This document shows positions 33,081 to 44,884 of a stretch of 64,000 nucleotides of DNA, one piece after another. Location of the stretch: NCBI GenBank assembly GCA_037501455.1, contig CM074858.1, forward strand, positions 35,089,001-35,153,000, in the 5' to 3' direction. The position numbers were made by a program, and so were the translations under genes. Source of the stretch: Lantana camara. Lineage: Eukaryota; Streptophyta; Magnoliopsida; Lamiales; Verbenaceae. The notes under the pieces are model-generated. The model was given only the letters and a program-made list of their open reading frames with translations, had not been told where the DNA came from and made no database searches. Positions within the stretch are counted from its first letter, which is position 1; each line of letters begins with the position of its first letter.

Positions 33081-33767
33081 GAATTTCCATTCACTTTTCA
33101 ATTGCCTCTCTTTAGGCCTAGGTCGAATTTTCACAGTAATTGAAAAGTCTGCCTTGTAGAGAACACTATTCTCTTTTCGGAATCTAAAACGAATTTAAGG
33201 ATTCCTTGCCAACCAGAGTGGTTAGGACTTTAGTCAACTTGTTTGAGTCAAGGATGGATACTAAGGGGTCGCATTTCAACTTGTAGACAATTCACAGAAC
33301 TACAACCTAAATGCTAAGCAGAGAAAATGTGAGCATATTGAATAATAACGAAAAAAATAGGATTACGCCGTTTATCGTATGTGGCTCCCACTATTTTTAG
33401 AAGGTCTATAAATCCCAAACGACCTTAGAAGAAAACTTGTTTTCGCAGTAGGTACTAGGATCCCAAGCATTCTTAGTTTTGGACCCACGACTCGTGAGAC
33501 ATCCAAAGGTCTAAGAATCTTTAGGTAGGTACAAAATTGCCAATTCCATCTCCATGGAATTCCTAGTAATGTTTTTGCATCACTGATCTTTCAATCATGG
33601 ACCCACGACTCGTGAGATATCCATATCTAGTTCAGTGTTGAGCGGGACCCATCAATCATAAGATATCAATCAAACTTAGTCCGCAGCGACCTAGGACTCG
33701 TGAGACATCGCCCATTCCAAAATGATTAAGAAATATCAATCACCTATGGTGATCAATCAAGAAACTA

Positions 33768-34345
33768 ATGGGAAGGGGTTCAGAGTTCTAGGGCAAGGGG
33801 TGAGGGATTAACATGGGAAGTGTTCGTCCTGGACTTTAGGAAGAGGTTCACACCGGCAACCCTACAGAAGCATAAATTGGAAGCCTTTTTCACTTTGAAG
33901 CAAGGGGATAAGACCGTTGAGGGCTAGAGGGAGGAGTTTGAGAGATTCGGTATGTTTGTACACCACATCATGGGAAGTGATTGGATGAACGCTAGGCATT
34001 TCTTGGAAGGTCTTCGGGATGAGTTCAAGGAAGCCTTAATCGCAGAGGATACAAGCACTTGGGATAAAGCCACGGAGAAATCATTACAAGTTGAAAAGAG
34101 GTGGTTGATAAAAAGTAAGGAATCCGATCAACAAGGAACTCGAACCAAGAAGATTCGTGAAAAGAAGCATAAGAACAGAGACCCTCAAAAGTTGAAGAAA
34201 GAAATCTAACCGTGTACCCATTATAGAGGAATCAACCATGCTTATGATGCGTGTTGGGATTGATTGAAGAGGTGCTATGCTTGCGGGTCAAAGGACCACA
34301 AGGTTTTCGATTGTGACCGATCGAGAGCTAAGAAGCGACAGAGGT
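33768..34345 (+). pseudogene. gag C, 5'-truncated
   Basis: Starts inside the gag core (QSSRARGEGLTWEVFVLDF) right after copia sequence. It has the same TAG as copies A and D (about 33925), an extra TAA at 34207 and the TGA after Trp-Asp. Knuckle 1 reads CTHYRGINHAYDAC with Cys lost to Tyr, while knuckle 2 CYACGSKDHKVFDC is intact. A deletion after AKKR (about 34341) removes knuckle 3. It matches gag D almost exactly with an offset of 5229 bp, so it is the truncated end of a tandem G1 unit. Confidence 0.9.
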
Positions 34346-34537
34346 TAATCAGAATGCCGCAGTGGAAGGTACAATAAACATTCATAGCACGAGCATACAT
34401 ACTTCGTTTATTTGACTCTTATTATTATGTGATATACTTGCTAATTATGATATGCGTTGATTGTTGTAATTTTCAACTATGCTACTTCGATGTGCGTAGG
34501 CACAAGTGCTTCGAATAATTGTATTTATGTGCTAGAG

Positions 34538-35000
34538 AGATGTCAGAATCTTTCGTTCTTAGTGTGAGGAAGATTTAATTCTCTCTATTTACGTGCTTGG
34601 GAGATGTTAATCCTCTCGATTTATGTGTTAGAGCGTCGCAGGATTCTCTACTTATGTGATGGAAAGATGCTGGATTCTTTCTAAGCTTTGTGCACGAGAG
34701 ATGTTGGATTCTCTTGAACTTAGATATTCAGGAGATGCTGGATTCTCTTGAATATAAGGGTTTGAGAAATGCTGGAATTTCTCAAACTAGAATGTTGGAA
34801 GATGCTGAAATCTGTCCAACTTAGGCTGTGAGACGGGGGTTCTCTAAATTTTCTGCTCGAGAGACGGGGCTCTCTCTTATGTGATCGAGAGACGGGGTTC
34901 TCCCGCTTTCTGTGTTCGGGAGACGGGGTTCTCTCGCTTTCTATGTTCGAGAGACGGGGTTCTCTCACCTTTTGTTCCGAGAGATGGGATTCTCTATGTC
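34538..35000 (+). repeat. Tail hairpin array, unit C
   Basis: Same array as 20944-21406. A perfect 11-bp pair GTTTGAGAAAT/ATTTCTCAAAC is at 34760-34787; GTTGGA..AGAT/ATCT..TCCAAC follows. Confidence 0.9.
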
Positions 35001-35081
35001 TCTCTTGGTTGCGATGCATGTCGACGACTGCGGACTACAAGAAGCAAAAACGGGACATCCTTAAAGAAACGTTGGTTCTAC

Positions 35082-35237
35082 AACGAAGAGCCGACTAATC
35101 TTACGATAGAAGAATTATAATTTACTTCGCACTTGATGATTGTGAAGTATCTGGACGAGAGTCAAGATCGGGTTGTGGAAAGGACAGAAGCCAGAGGAAC
35201 CAACTTGGGAGATAAATGTGGCAATGAAGAAGTTGTG
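35082..35237 (+). pseudogene. Chromodomain remnant, unit C
   Basis: KKRWFYNEEPTNLTIEEL then a TAA at about 35119. It lacks 8 bp found in unit B (one GGACGAAA-type repeat), shifting the GQKPEEPTWE part out of frame. Confidence 0.55.
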
Positions 35238-35286
35238 ACCGAGTTTGTTTGAAGCCGAGCAGCGAACCTGGGGACCAGGTTCTCCT

Positions 35287-35300
35287 AAGGGGGGGGAGAT
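35287..35300 (+). other. G1 polypurine tract before LTR D
   Basis: AAGGGGGGGGAGAT directly before TGTGACG. Confidence 0.88.
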
Positions 35301-38300
35301 TGTGACGCCCCGTCCGATAAATCGTACAAGTATACGTCACGAAAGAGTTTACCGTACGCACTTATGTTATTTAATTCCCTTTTTATGTGTTTAATTCCAA
35401 CTTTGATTGAAAATGTGACTTAATTGACAAAAAATCCAAAATGGTAAAATATGAATTCTTGCATGACAACTTAAGAACGGAACTTATGTGAATTTAAATT
35501 AATTGTTAGAGTTTGATTTAAATAGGACATGGACCTATTTGTGTGTTTTGAGCCTAACTCAGGTTAGGAAAGTTTGGGTCATTCGAGAGCAATATGAGCT
35601 CGGGAATTCGAATTCGAATTTTGACACCACCATTGGATTTGATTCGGCGATTCGGGTCTAATGGAATTTACTTTATACTTTTCGAAAACCGTTTAGACCT
35701 TGAACCTTTTTAATTTTGACCTATTGGGCCGAAAGTCATTTATTTGAGCCCAAATCCTATTAAAGCTTCAAGCCTCATATTATATCTTGGAAACCCTAAC
35801 CTTGACCTAGAATTATTAGCCACCATATGAATAGCCTTATCCTTTCTCATTTCATTTCAAACCTCACTTCACACAAATCATATCATCCATGGAAGAGCTT
35901 CAAGAGAGGATGAAGATCTAAGATTTTCCTATACCTTCAAGAGCTCATATCTCCCTCGTTTCTTCATCATTTCAAGAGCCAAGGTAAGCTACGGATTTTC
36001 CTTGATGTGTATTTCATTTCCATCTATGAATCCTAGCATGAAATTGAATGTATGAGCTTGTATGAGGAAGTCTTGTGAAAATGGTGATTTATGCCTAACT
36101 TGAAGAATATGGTTTATATGATGAGATCTTCAATTCCTTGAGCAAGCTTTGATGATTGGAATGCTCCTTATGTGTCTCAGTTTCTGAAAATTCGTGTATG
36201 GAAGACTAGAGATTCATATCTTCATGTTTAAACTTGAAATTCATGAAAATGGGTTTTTGAGATTTTGGGCAAAACCTTCTTAAACTTGGATTAATTGATG
36301 TTTTGATGCTAAGCATGAGTTATATGATGATATACTTGAATTTCGTGATGTTTTATGGTAGATTTCGTGTTGGTTTGATGATTTTTGGTGTTCCCCTTCT
36401 TCTTCCCGAAACTGTTAAGTTTCTGCTCCAGATCTATGGCCAGAACGGCCGTTCTTGTTTGTGCTTTGAGCCCGGAACGGCACTTCCGGGCTAGGGTTTG
36501 GTTTTGGCTGCGAACATGGGAACGCCCATTCCCATGTATGCTTGGACTGGGAACGGCCGTTCCTAGTCTCGCTGCCTTTGGGTGTGGGAAGGCCCGTTCC
36601 CATGCAAGGCTATGCATGGGAATGGTCGTTCCCAACCCCCTATTCTCCTTTTATGCATGTTCTTTTGTGTTTACCTGATCCGTTTGAGATGCTTTATGAA
36701 TTATAGGTTATGATATGACTTCGATTCCATTCTTAGATGATAATACGTCATTTTAATTGAATAACTTCGTATGAAAGTTTGTCCTATGTTATGCTACTTG
36801 ACCTATGTGATAAATATCATTCCATAATGCATTGCTGAACCTTAATACTTCGTTAATTGCATGATTTGGTGGAATATGTGAACTATGCTACGTGACCTAT
36901 GTGTACACTTCATTCCATATTACATATCATTCATGTCTTGATACGCCGTGCATCTTACTTGGTTCATATAGAGTTTAAGTCTGGGCTTCTGTATGTCTTG
37001 TCACAGAGTTTGGTGGTGCGGGTGGGCCCGTGGTTTAGAGTGTTTGGCCCTTCACACTCTCAGACTCTACTTGTACAAGTTGAGGTTTAGGATTTTGTAT
37101 AGTTATGCGACCTATGGCCTTTACATGCTGATTTCTACCCTTACATGCTAGTATACCCTACTATAAATATGTATGTGTTGGATATGAAATGTTTATGAAC
37201 TTCGCGTGTGTCCTGCGTGAGAGGGAGCCTTCGTGGCTTAAACTCCATCGCGTAGGGATAAAATATACAAACCAGTTTCTGAAGCATATGTAAGCTATTT
37301 TGGAAAAACAGTTGTGTTGTGATTATGTAGCGAGATTGCCATGAAAGATTGGCATATGTTATATTCTGTTGTCATCCGTTGTGATTTGTTTTGTTGTAAT
37401 CCGTTGTGGATCTGATCCTGGAGAGCTGCGGGTAATGGATCCCCCGAAATGGTTAGGGTCGTCGGGGTATTCATCTATTTCATAGTTCCATTTGAGATAT
37501 CTTCACGCGACCCGTGTTGTAGGGAAGGTGTGGTATCTTGAGCCTTCGGCTAAGGCCGGGGAGGACTCTTGTGGGTTCGCTACCCCTTGAGGGTGAGTCT
37601 ATTTTTAGACGGTTTATTATAGATGGTTATGGCCAACGCGTGGCTCTTCCATCGTTGGAGTAGACGTTGGATTGATTTTGATTTATGTTATGAGGAGTTG
37701 AGGTTGGAAGCTCGTATTCGCCGAGCAGTTCATTATGTTATGTTATGGAATTATGAATCAGGATAGAGTCTTTCTGAAAAATGGTTTCTAAAACTTATAT
37801 CTATATTTCTTTGGGTTATTTTGAAATGTTTTGGTATGCAACACCTATCCTCGGTTCATGAGTCCATCCTTTTATTCTGTGCTGTGCTCTTTATATATAT
37901 ATATTGTGGGTGTGCGTTAGCCCCCACACTCAGTCAGTTGACTGACACCTTATTTTATCTTCTAGTTTACCGGTTTCCTTTTTGGCTTGAGCTAGGCGGA
38001 AGTGAGTCTTCGGAGTCACTCTTGTCAGTCTAGTAGGTGTTAGGATGCATTTGTCTCATACTTTGCCTATGTTATGTATCTATGTTTCACACTTACAGAT
38101 TATGTTTACATTCTACCTAGATTTAAACCCGTGTGGGGTTAGTAAGTTAGTATTTGGATGTTATTGGATATTGATGATATTTATGTTGTTTATTATGTTG
38201 GATTACGGATTGATATTCGGGACTAGGTATCTATGCTAGTTGAACCCGTCACCTGCTTTGTATGTTTTGTTTTAAATGCTTCCGCTATCTAATGTTGGTT

Positions 38301-38466
38301 TTAATTGCTTCCGCACTCTGAGTTTATCAAGTTAAATCCGCCTAGCCTAGTGTGTGAGTTGGTCTCCCGTTCGCTATGATTCGGATTCGGGCATGGACTT
38401 CCTATTTCACGACGGAGTCTGAGTCCTAGTGCGGGGGATGTGGTATCCTCCGTCTGGGGTGCTACA
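35301..38466 (+). mobile_element. G1 LTR D, 3166 bp (shared middle LTR)
   Basis: TGTGACGCCCCGTCC to GGGGTGCTACA. It has a polypurine tract before it and a primer-binding site after it, so it serves as 3' LTR of unit C and 5' LTR of unit D. Closest to LTR A. The TATA position reads TATGAATA, probably weakened. Donor GTAAGC at 35984. Confidence 0.94.
36434..36632. repeat. Palindrome array, LTR D
   Basis: Six units, for example GCCCGGAACGGCACTTCCGGGC split by one mismatch (about 36468), CATGGGAACGCCCATTCCCA (about 36516) and GGGAACGGCCGTTCC (about 36548). Confidence 0.9.
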
Positions 38467-38474
38467 TCCTTAAG

Positions 38475-38486
38475 TGGTATCTGAGC
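38475..38486 (+). other. G1 primer-binding site, unit D
   Basis: TGGTATCTGAGC, the same single mismatch as unit A, supporting A-D common descent. Confidence 0.85.
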
Positions 38487-38734
38487 TCTAGGTTGTAAAA
38501 CCGAGCTCTAGTGTCGTGTTGAGTCTGTCTAGGTTGTACGGCATAGGACAACTTGGTTATGTGTGCATGTACATCACAGTTTGATAGTCAATGCATTTGA
38601 ATTTCCATCACTTTGCCAAACTTACATTACATGAAGTATTACAATTCTTTGGTGGTTTGCTTGATTTATTAAGTGACATGAGCATTTACTAACCAACATG
38701 CATACACATGTGCTGTAGTTGTTGATATTTCAGG

Positions 38735-39580
38735 ATGATACCCTACGGTCAGTCTTCTCAACCTAATCTGTATGATCAAGGCCAACCTTCAACCGACTTA
38801 GTGCCTATGAACCCCATGGCGAGGTTGTATATGGAGTTCAAGTCTTTCAACCCTGCCCTATTCGAAGGAGGTGATGATATTTGTGCTAGTCAGTGGCTTT
38901 CGGGGATAGAGGGCTTATTTGAAGCGTGGCCATGCAGCACTCTCAATATGGCACGACTTACCTCACCACTTTTACGTGGGCCTGCAAAACAATGGTGGGT
39001 AGAAGTTGTTCAGAGTTCTAGGGCAAGGGGTGAGGGATTGACATGGGAAGTGTTCGTCCTGGACTTTAGGAAGAGGTTCACACCGGCCACCCTACAGAAG
39101 CATAAATTGGAAGCCTTTTTCACTTTGAAGCAAGGGGATAAGACCGTTGAGGGCTAGAGGGAGGAGTTTGAGAGATTCGGTATGTTTGTACACCACATCA
39201 TGGGAAGTGATTGGATGAACGCTAGGCATTTCTTGGAAGGTCTTCGGGATGAGTTCAAGGAAGCCTTAATCGCAGAGGATACAAGCACTTGGGATAAAGC
39301 CACGGAGAAATCATTACAAGTTGAAAAGAGGTGGTTGATAAAAAGTAAGGAATCCGATCAACAAGGAACTCGAACCAAGAAGATTCGTGAAAAGAAGCAT
39401 AAGAACAGAGACCCTCGAAAGTTGAAGAAAGAAATCCAACCGTGTACCCATTATAGAGGAATCAACCATGCTTATGATGCGTGTTGGGATTGATTGAAGA
39501 GGTGCTATGCTTGCGGGTCAAAGGACCACAAGGTTTTCGATTGTGACCGATCGAGAGCTAAGAAGCGACAAAGGTTAATC
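38735..39580 (+). pseudogene. gag D
   Basis: Full-length relative of gag B: ATG 38735 behind the splice acceptor (AG 38732-38733), gag core intact (PAKQWWVEVVQSS, VLDFRKRFTPATLQKHKL), TAG at 39155-39157, core resumes at 39182 (MFVHHIMGSDWMNARHF). Knuckle 1 has Cys to Tyr (CTHYRGINHAYDAC), TGA follows after Trp-Asp at about 39491, and knuckle 2 CYACGSKDHKVFDC is intact. The same deletion as gag C (AKKRQ) removes knuckle 3. Defective as it stands. Confidence 0.92.
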
Positions 39581-39766
39581 AGAATGCCGCAATGGAAGGT
39601 ACAATAAACATTCATAGCACGAGCATACATACATCGTTTATTTGACTCTTATTATTATGTGATATACTTGCTAATTATGATATGCGTTGATTGTTGTAAT
39701 TTTCAACTATGCTACTTCGATGTGCGTAGGCACAAGTGCTTCGAATAATTGTATTTATGTGCTAGA

Positions 39767-40230
39767 GAGATGTCAGAATCTTTCGTTCTTAGTGTGAGGA
39801 AGATTTAATTCTCTCTATTTACGTGCTTGGGAGATGTTAATCCTCTCGATTTATGTGTTAGAGCGTCGCAGAATTCTCTACTTATGTGATGGAAAGATGC
39901 TGGATTCTTTCTAAGCTTTGTGCACGAGAGATGTTAGATTCTCTTGTACTTAGATATTCAGGAGATGCTGGATTCTCTTGAATATAAGGGTTTGAGAAAT
40001 GCTGGAATTTCTCAAACTAGAATGTTGGAAGATGCTGAAATCTGTCCAACTTAGGCTGTGAGACGGGGGTTCTCTAAATTTTCTGCTCGAGAGACGGGGC
40101 TCTCTCTTATGTGATCGAGAGACGGGGTTCTCCCGCTTTCTGTGTTCGGGAGACGGGGTTCTCTCGCTTTCTATGTTCGAGAGACGGGGTTCTCTCACCT
40201 TTTGTGCCGAGAGATGGGATTCTCTATGTC
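39767..40230 (+). repeat. Tail hairpin array, unit D
   Basis: About 15 units. Best stems: GTTTGAGAAAT/ATTTCTCAAAC, 11 bp perfect (39990-40017), and GTTGGA/TCCAAC with inner AGAT/ATCT (40024-40050). The later units have CGGGGT loops. Confidence 0.92.
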
Positions 40231-40310
40231 TCTCTTGGTTGCGATGCATGTCGACGACTGCGGACTACAAGAAGCAAAAACGGGACATCCTTAAAGAAAC
40301 GTTGGTTCTA

Positions 40311-40468
40311 CAACGAAGAGCCGATTAATCTTACGATAGAAGAATTATAATTTACTTCGGACTTGATGATTGTGAAGTATCCGGACGAGAGTCAAGATCG
40401 GGTTGTGGAAAGGACAGAAGCCAGAGGAACCAACTTGGGAGATAAATGTGGCAATGAAGAAGTTGTGA
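40311..40468 (+). pseudogene. Chromodomain remnant, unit D
   Basis: As unit C: stop after TIEEL (about 40349) and the same 8-bp difference from unit B near 40413. Confidence 0.55.
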
Positions 40469-41054
40469 CCGAGTTTGTTTGAAGCTGAGCAGCGAACCTG
40501 GGGACCAGGTTCTCCTAAGGGGGGGAGATTGTGACGCCCCGTCCGATAAATCGTACAAGTATACGTCACGAGAGAGTTTACCGTACGCACTTATGTTATT
40601 TAATTCCCTTTTTATGTGCTTAATTCCAACTTTGATTAAAAATGTGACTTAATTGACAAAAAATCCAAAATGGTAAAATATGAATTCTTGCATGACAACT
40701 TAAGAACGGAACTTATGTGAATTTAAATTAATTATTAGAGTTTGATTTAAATAGGACATGGACCTATTTGTGTGTTTTGGGCCTAACTCATGTTAGGAAA
40801 GTTTGGGTCATTCGAGAGCAATATGAGCTCGGGAATTCGAATTCGAATTTTGACACCACCATTGGATTTGATTCGGCGATTCGGGTCTAATGGAATTTAC
40901 TTTATATTTTTCGAAAACTGTTTAGACCTTGAACCTTTTTAATTTTGACCTATTGAGCCGAAAGTCATTCATTTGAGCCCAAATCCTAATAAAGCCTCTA
41001 GCCTCATATTGTATCTTGGAAACCCTAACCTTCACCTAGAATTATTAGGCACCA

Positions 41055-41062
41055 TATAAATA
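41055..41062 (+). promoter_or_regulatory. TATA box, LTR E
   Basis: TATAAATA at the same LTR position as in LTR C. Confidence 0.65.
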
Positions 41063-41667
41063 GCCTTATCCCTTCTCATTTCATTTCAAAACTCACTTCA
41101 CACAAATCATATCATCCATGGAAGAGCTTCAAGAGAGGATGAAGATCTAAGACTTTCCTACACCTTGAAGAGCTCATATCTCCCTCGTTTCTTCATCATT
41201 TCAAGAGCCAAGGTAAGCTACGGATTTCCCTTGATGTGTATTTCATTTCTATCTATGAATCCTAGCATGAAATTGACTGTATGAGCTTTGATGACTAGTC
41301 TTGTGAAAATGGTGATTTATGCCCAACTTCAAGAATATGGTTTATATGATGAGATCCTGAATTCCTTGAGAAAGCTTTGATGACTTGAATGGTCCTTATG
41401 TGTCTTAGTTGCCGAAAATTCGTGTATGGAAGACTAGGGATTCATATGTTCATGTTTAAGCTTGAAATTCATGAAAATGGTTGTTTGAGATTTTGGGCAA
41501 AACCTTCTTAAACTTGGAGTAATTGATGTTTTGATGCTAAGCATGAGTTATATGATGATATACTTGAATTTCGTGATGTTTTACGGTAGATTTCGTGTTG
41601 GTTTGATGCTTTTTGGTGTTCCCCTTCTTCTTCCTGAAACTGTCAAGTTTGTGCTCCAGATCTATGG

Positions 41668-41863
41668 TCGGAACGTCCGTTCACGTTTGTGCTTTGAGCC
41701 CAGAACGGCCCTTCCGGGCTAGGGTTTGGTTTTGGCGGCGAACTTGGGAACGCCCGTTCCCATGTATGCTTAGACTGGGAACGGCCGTTCCCAGTCTCGC
41801 TGGCTTTAGGTATGGGAAGGCCCATTCCCATGCAAGGCTATGCATGGGAATGACCGTTCCCAA
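41668..41863. repeat. Palindrome array, LTR E
   Basis: Includes the same perfect 24-bp palindrome as LTR B (41773-41796), GGGAACGCCCGTTCCC (about 41746) and GGGAATGACCGTTCCC (41846-41861). Confidence 0.92.
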
Positions 41864-43674
41864 CCACATGTTCCCCTTTTATGCATGTTCTTTTGTGTTT
41901 ACTTGATCCGTTTGAGACGCTTTATGAATTATAGGTTATGATATGACTTCGATTCCATTCTTAGATGATAATACGTCATTTTAATTGAATAACTTCGTAT
42001 GAAAGTGTGTCCTATGTTATGCTACTTGACCTATGTGATTCATATCATTCCATAATGCATTGCTGAACCTTAATACTTCGTTAATTGCATGATTTGGTGG
42101 AATATGTGAACTATGCTACGTGACCTATGCGTACACTTCATTCCATATTACATATCATTCATCTCATGATAGGCCGTGCGTCTTACTTGGTTCATATAGA
42201 GTTTAAGTCTGGGCTTCTGTATGTCTTGTCACAGATTTTGGTGGTGCAGGTGGGCCCGTGGTTTAGAGTGTTTGGCCCTTCACACTCTTAAACTCTACTT
42301 GCACAAGGTGAGGTTTAGGATTTTATATAGTTATGCGACCTATGACCTTTACATGCTGATTTCTACCCTTGCATGTGGGTATACGCTACTATAAATATGT
42401 ATGTGTTGGATATGATATGTTTATGAACTTCGCGTGTGTCCTGCGTGGGAGGGAGCCTTCGTGGCTTAAACTCCATCGCTTAGGGATAAAATATATAAAC
42501 CAGTTTCTGAAGCATATGTAAGCTATTTTGGAAAAACAGTTGTGTTGTGATTATGTAGCGAGATTGCCATGAAGGATTAGCGTATGTTATATTCTGTTGT
42601 GATCTGTTGTGGATCTGATCCTGGAGAGCTGCGGGTAATGGATCCCCCGGAATGGTTAGGGCCGTCGGGGTATTCATCTATTTCGTAGTTCCATTTGAGA
42701 TATCTTCACGCGACCCATACTATAGGGAAGGTGTGGTATCTTGAGCTTTCGGCTAAGGCCGGGGAGGACTCTTGTGGGTTCGCTACCCCTTGAGGGTGAG
42801 TCTATTTTTAGACGGTTTATTATAGATGGTTAGGGCCAACGCCTGGCTCTTCCATCATTAGAGTAGAGGTTGGATTGAATTTGATTTCTGTTATGAGGAG
42901 TTGAGGTTGGAAGCTCGTACTCGCCGAGCAGTTGATTATGTTATGTTATGGAATTCTGAATCGGGATAGAGTCTTTCTGAAAAATGGTTTCTAAAACTTA
43001 TATCTATATTTCTTTGGGTTATTTTGAAATGTTTTGGTATGCAACACCTATCCTAGGTTCATGAGTCTATCCTTTTATTTTGTGTTGTGCTCTTTATATA
43101 CATATATATTGTGGGTGTGCGTTAGCCCCCTCACTCAGTCAGTTGACTGACACCTCATTTTATCTTTTCGTTTGCAGGTTTCCTTTTTGGCTCGAGCTAG
43201 GCGGAAGTGAGTCTTCGGAGTCACTCTTGTCAGTCTAGTAGGTGTTGGGATGCATTTGTCGCATACTTTGCCTATGTTATGTATCTATGTTTCACACTTG
43301 CAGATTATGTTTACATTCTACCTAGATTTAAACCCGTGTGGGGTTAGTAAGTTAGTATTTGGATGTTATTGGATATTGATGATATTTATGTTGTTTATTA
43401 TGTTGGATTACGAATTGATATTCGGTACTAGGTATCTATGCTAATTGAACCCGTCACCTGCTTTGCATGTTTTGTTTTAAATGCTTCCGCTATCTATTGT
43501 TGTTGGTTTTAATTGCTTCCGCACTCTGAGTTTGTCAAGTTAGATCCGCCTAGCCTAGTGTGTGAGTTGGTCTCCCGTTCACTATGATTCGGATTCGGGC
43601 ATAGACTTTCTATTTCATGACCGAGTCTGAGTCCTAGTGCGGGGGATTTGGTATCCTCCGTCTAGGGTGCTACA

Positions 43675-44864
43675 AAAATTCTTCTTCATCCACGGGATTA
43701 GCATCCGAACTTCATCTCGGAAATCAACCCTTCAACATTGCCCGAACCCTCTTACAAAATCAACCCCTAATGTCGTCCCGAAATCTACTTCTAATCACCA
43801 CCTTGATCAAGATTCCGTGCTTATCCTTAATGAGTTTAAATTGTTAAATTGAACCTGTTTTCCAATTGCCTACACGTGAGCGTATAATTTCCTTCCAAAG
43901 AGTCTTTGCCTTTCTTTATCGTTTCCATTTGTTGCTCCATATTTTCCAATTCAACATTACAATACGACAATTCAGCTTGGATTTGGGAAATGAACTCAAA
44001 TCCTGTCCTTAGCATTGTCACCTTCCATGATCATGTATTTACCATGTTACTTGGCTCCTTCTAATCCCTTCCCGACTCGTTTCTATCTTAGTCGAAATCT
44101 AGAGCACCTGACTTCAAACTCTTCCCGATCTTGACTTCTACAAACTCGATTTCTAATCACTAGGTTTATTTAGAAATCCTTCTTTGTCTACCCTTGGTGC
44201 ATAACTCCCACCAGACCCATTTTACCTTGACTCCTCTTAATTATCAATTCCTTTTCAATGATCCGAACCCTGAACCAAAATACCTTCAAGGTTCATTCAC
44301 TTCATTCCTTAGGTTAAATGATCCTGTTGAATCTCATTAAGGCAACCTATGTAGTAGAGGCACATATGTCGATCTTCTAAGTCACCACTATCCCTCGATC
44401 AACCCTTATTTCACCAAGTATTCCTCTACCACTGCATCTCCAACGTCGAACCTCCCATTCCGTTCCCTAACCCTTGAACTCTAGCTCCATCTAGGAAGGC
44501 CATACATCTCGAATTCTCTATATTCTTCCCAAATGCATCCTTCCTATCTTCCATGCTTAAGAAAGAACTTGCAATAGATTGCTGTGATCGTAGAACTTGG
44601 CCGTGGTTTGATGTTATCTTCAAAACCTATAAATCATAACTCATTTCAAGGATATATCCATGCGATTAGTGTATGCTCATGGAACGTATTTAACACGAAA
44701 GGCACGGATCTATATAATAATGCAACAGGTAATTCAACAAAATTCAAAAGGAAAGACAATTTCATGCTCAAAATCGATGCAATGCACACATTATCATGTA
44801 GTTCCTAAGCCGTACGACCTAGACTGACTCAATCACGACACGAGAACACCAGTTTTGCAACAGG
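43675..44864 (-). mobile_element. G2' internal region (duplicate of 24854-26043)
   Basis: Begins with AAAAT and is near-identical to copy 1. It includes the coiled-coil-like frame at 43836-44021 (minus). The minus frame 44426-44623 contains MEDRKDAFGKNIENSRCMAF but has no recognised domain; copy 1 has the same words. Confidence 0.88.
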
Positions 44865-44876
44865 GCTCTGATACCA
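44865..44876 (-). other. G2' primer-binding site
   Basis: GCTCTGATACCA, as at 26044. Confidence 0.92.
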
Positions 44877-44884
44877 CTTAAGGA

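Larger units (their letters stand above)
29855..33767 (-). mobile_element. C1' copia internal region, decayed
   Basis: Minus-strand copia body: RT remnant at 30562-30777, then upstream AT-rich sequence with no intact frame. The last ~150 bases repeat window positions 1-170. It stops abruptly at about 33767 against a G1 gag fragment. Repeated 'acccacgactcgtgaga' words (33484, 33600) hint at further internal duplication. Confidence 0.75.
40530..43674 (+). mobile_element. G1 LTR E, 3145 bp (3' LTR of the right complex)
   Basis: Starts TGTGACG after a polypurine tract (40517-40529), ends AGGGTGCTACA, then AAAAT and the same flank as LTR C. TATAAATA at 41055. It is the duplicate of LTR C, about 18.8 kb away. 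Confidence 0.94.

Noticed and set aside
39990..40017. microRNA precursor
   Set aside because: An 11-bp stem is too short for a plant miRNA hairpin, and no ~21-nt duplex arm is seen.
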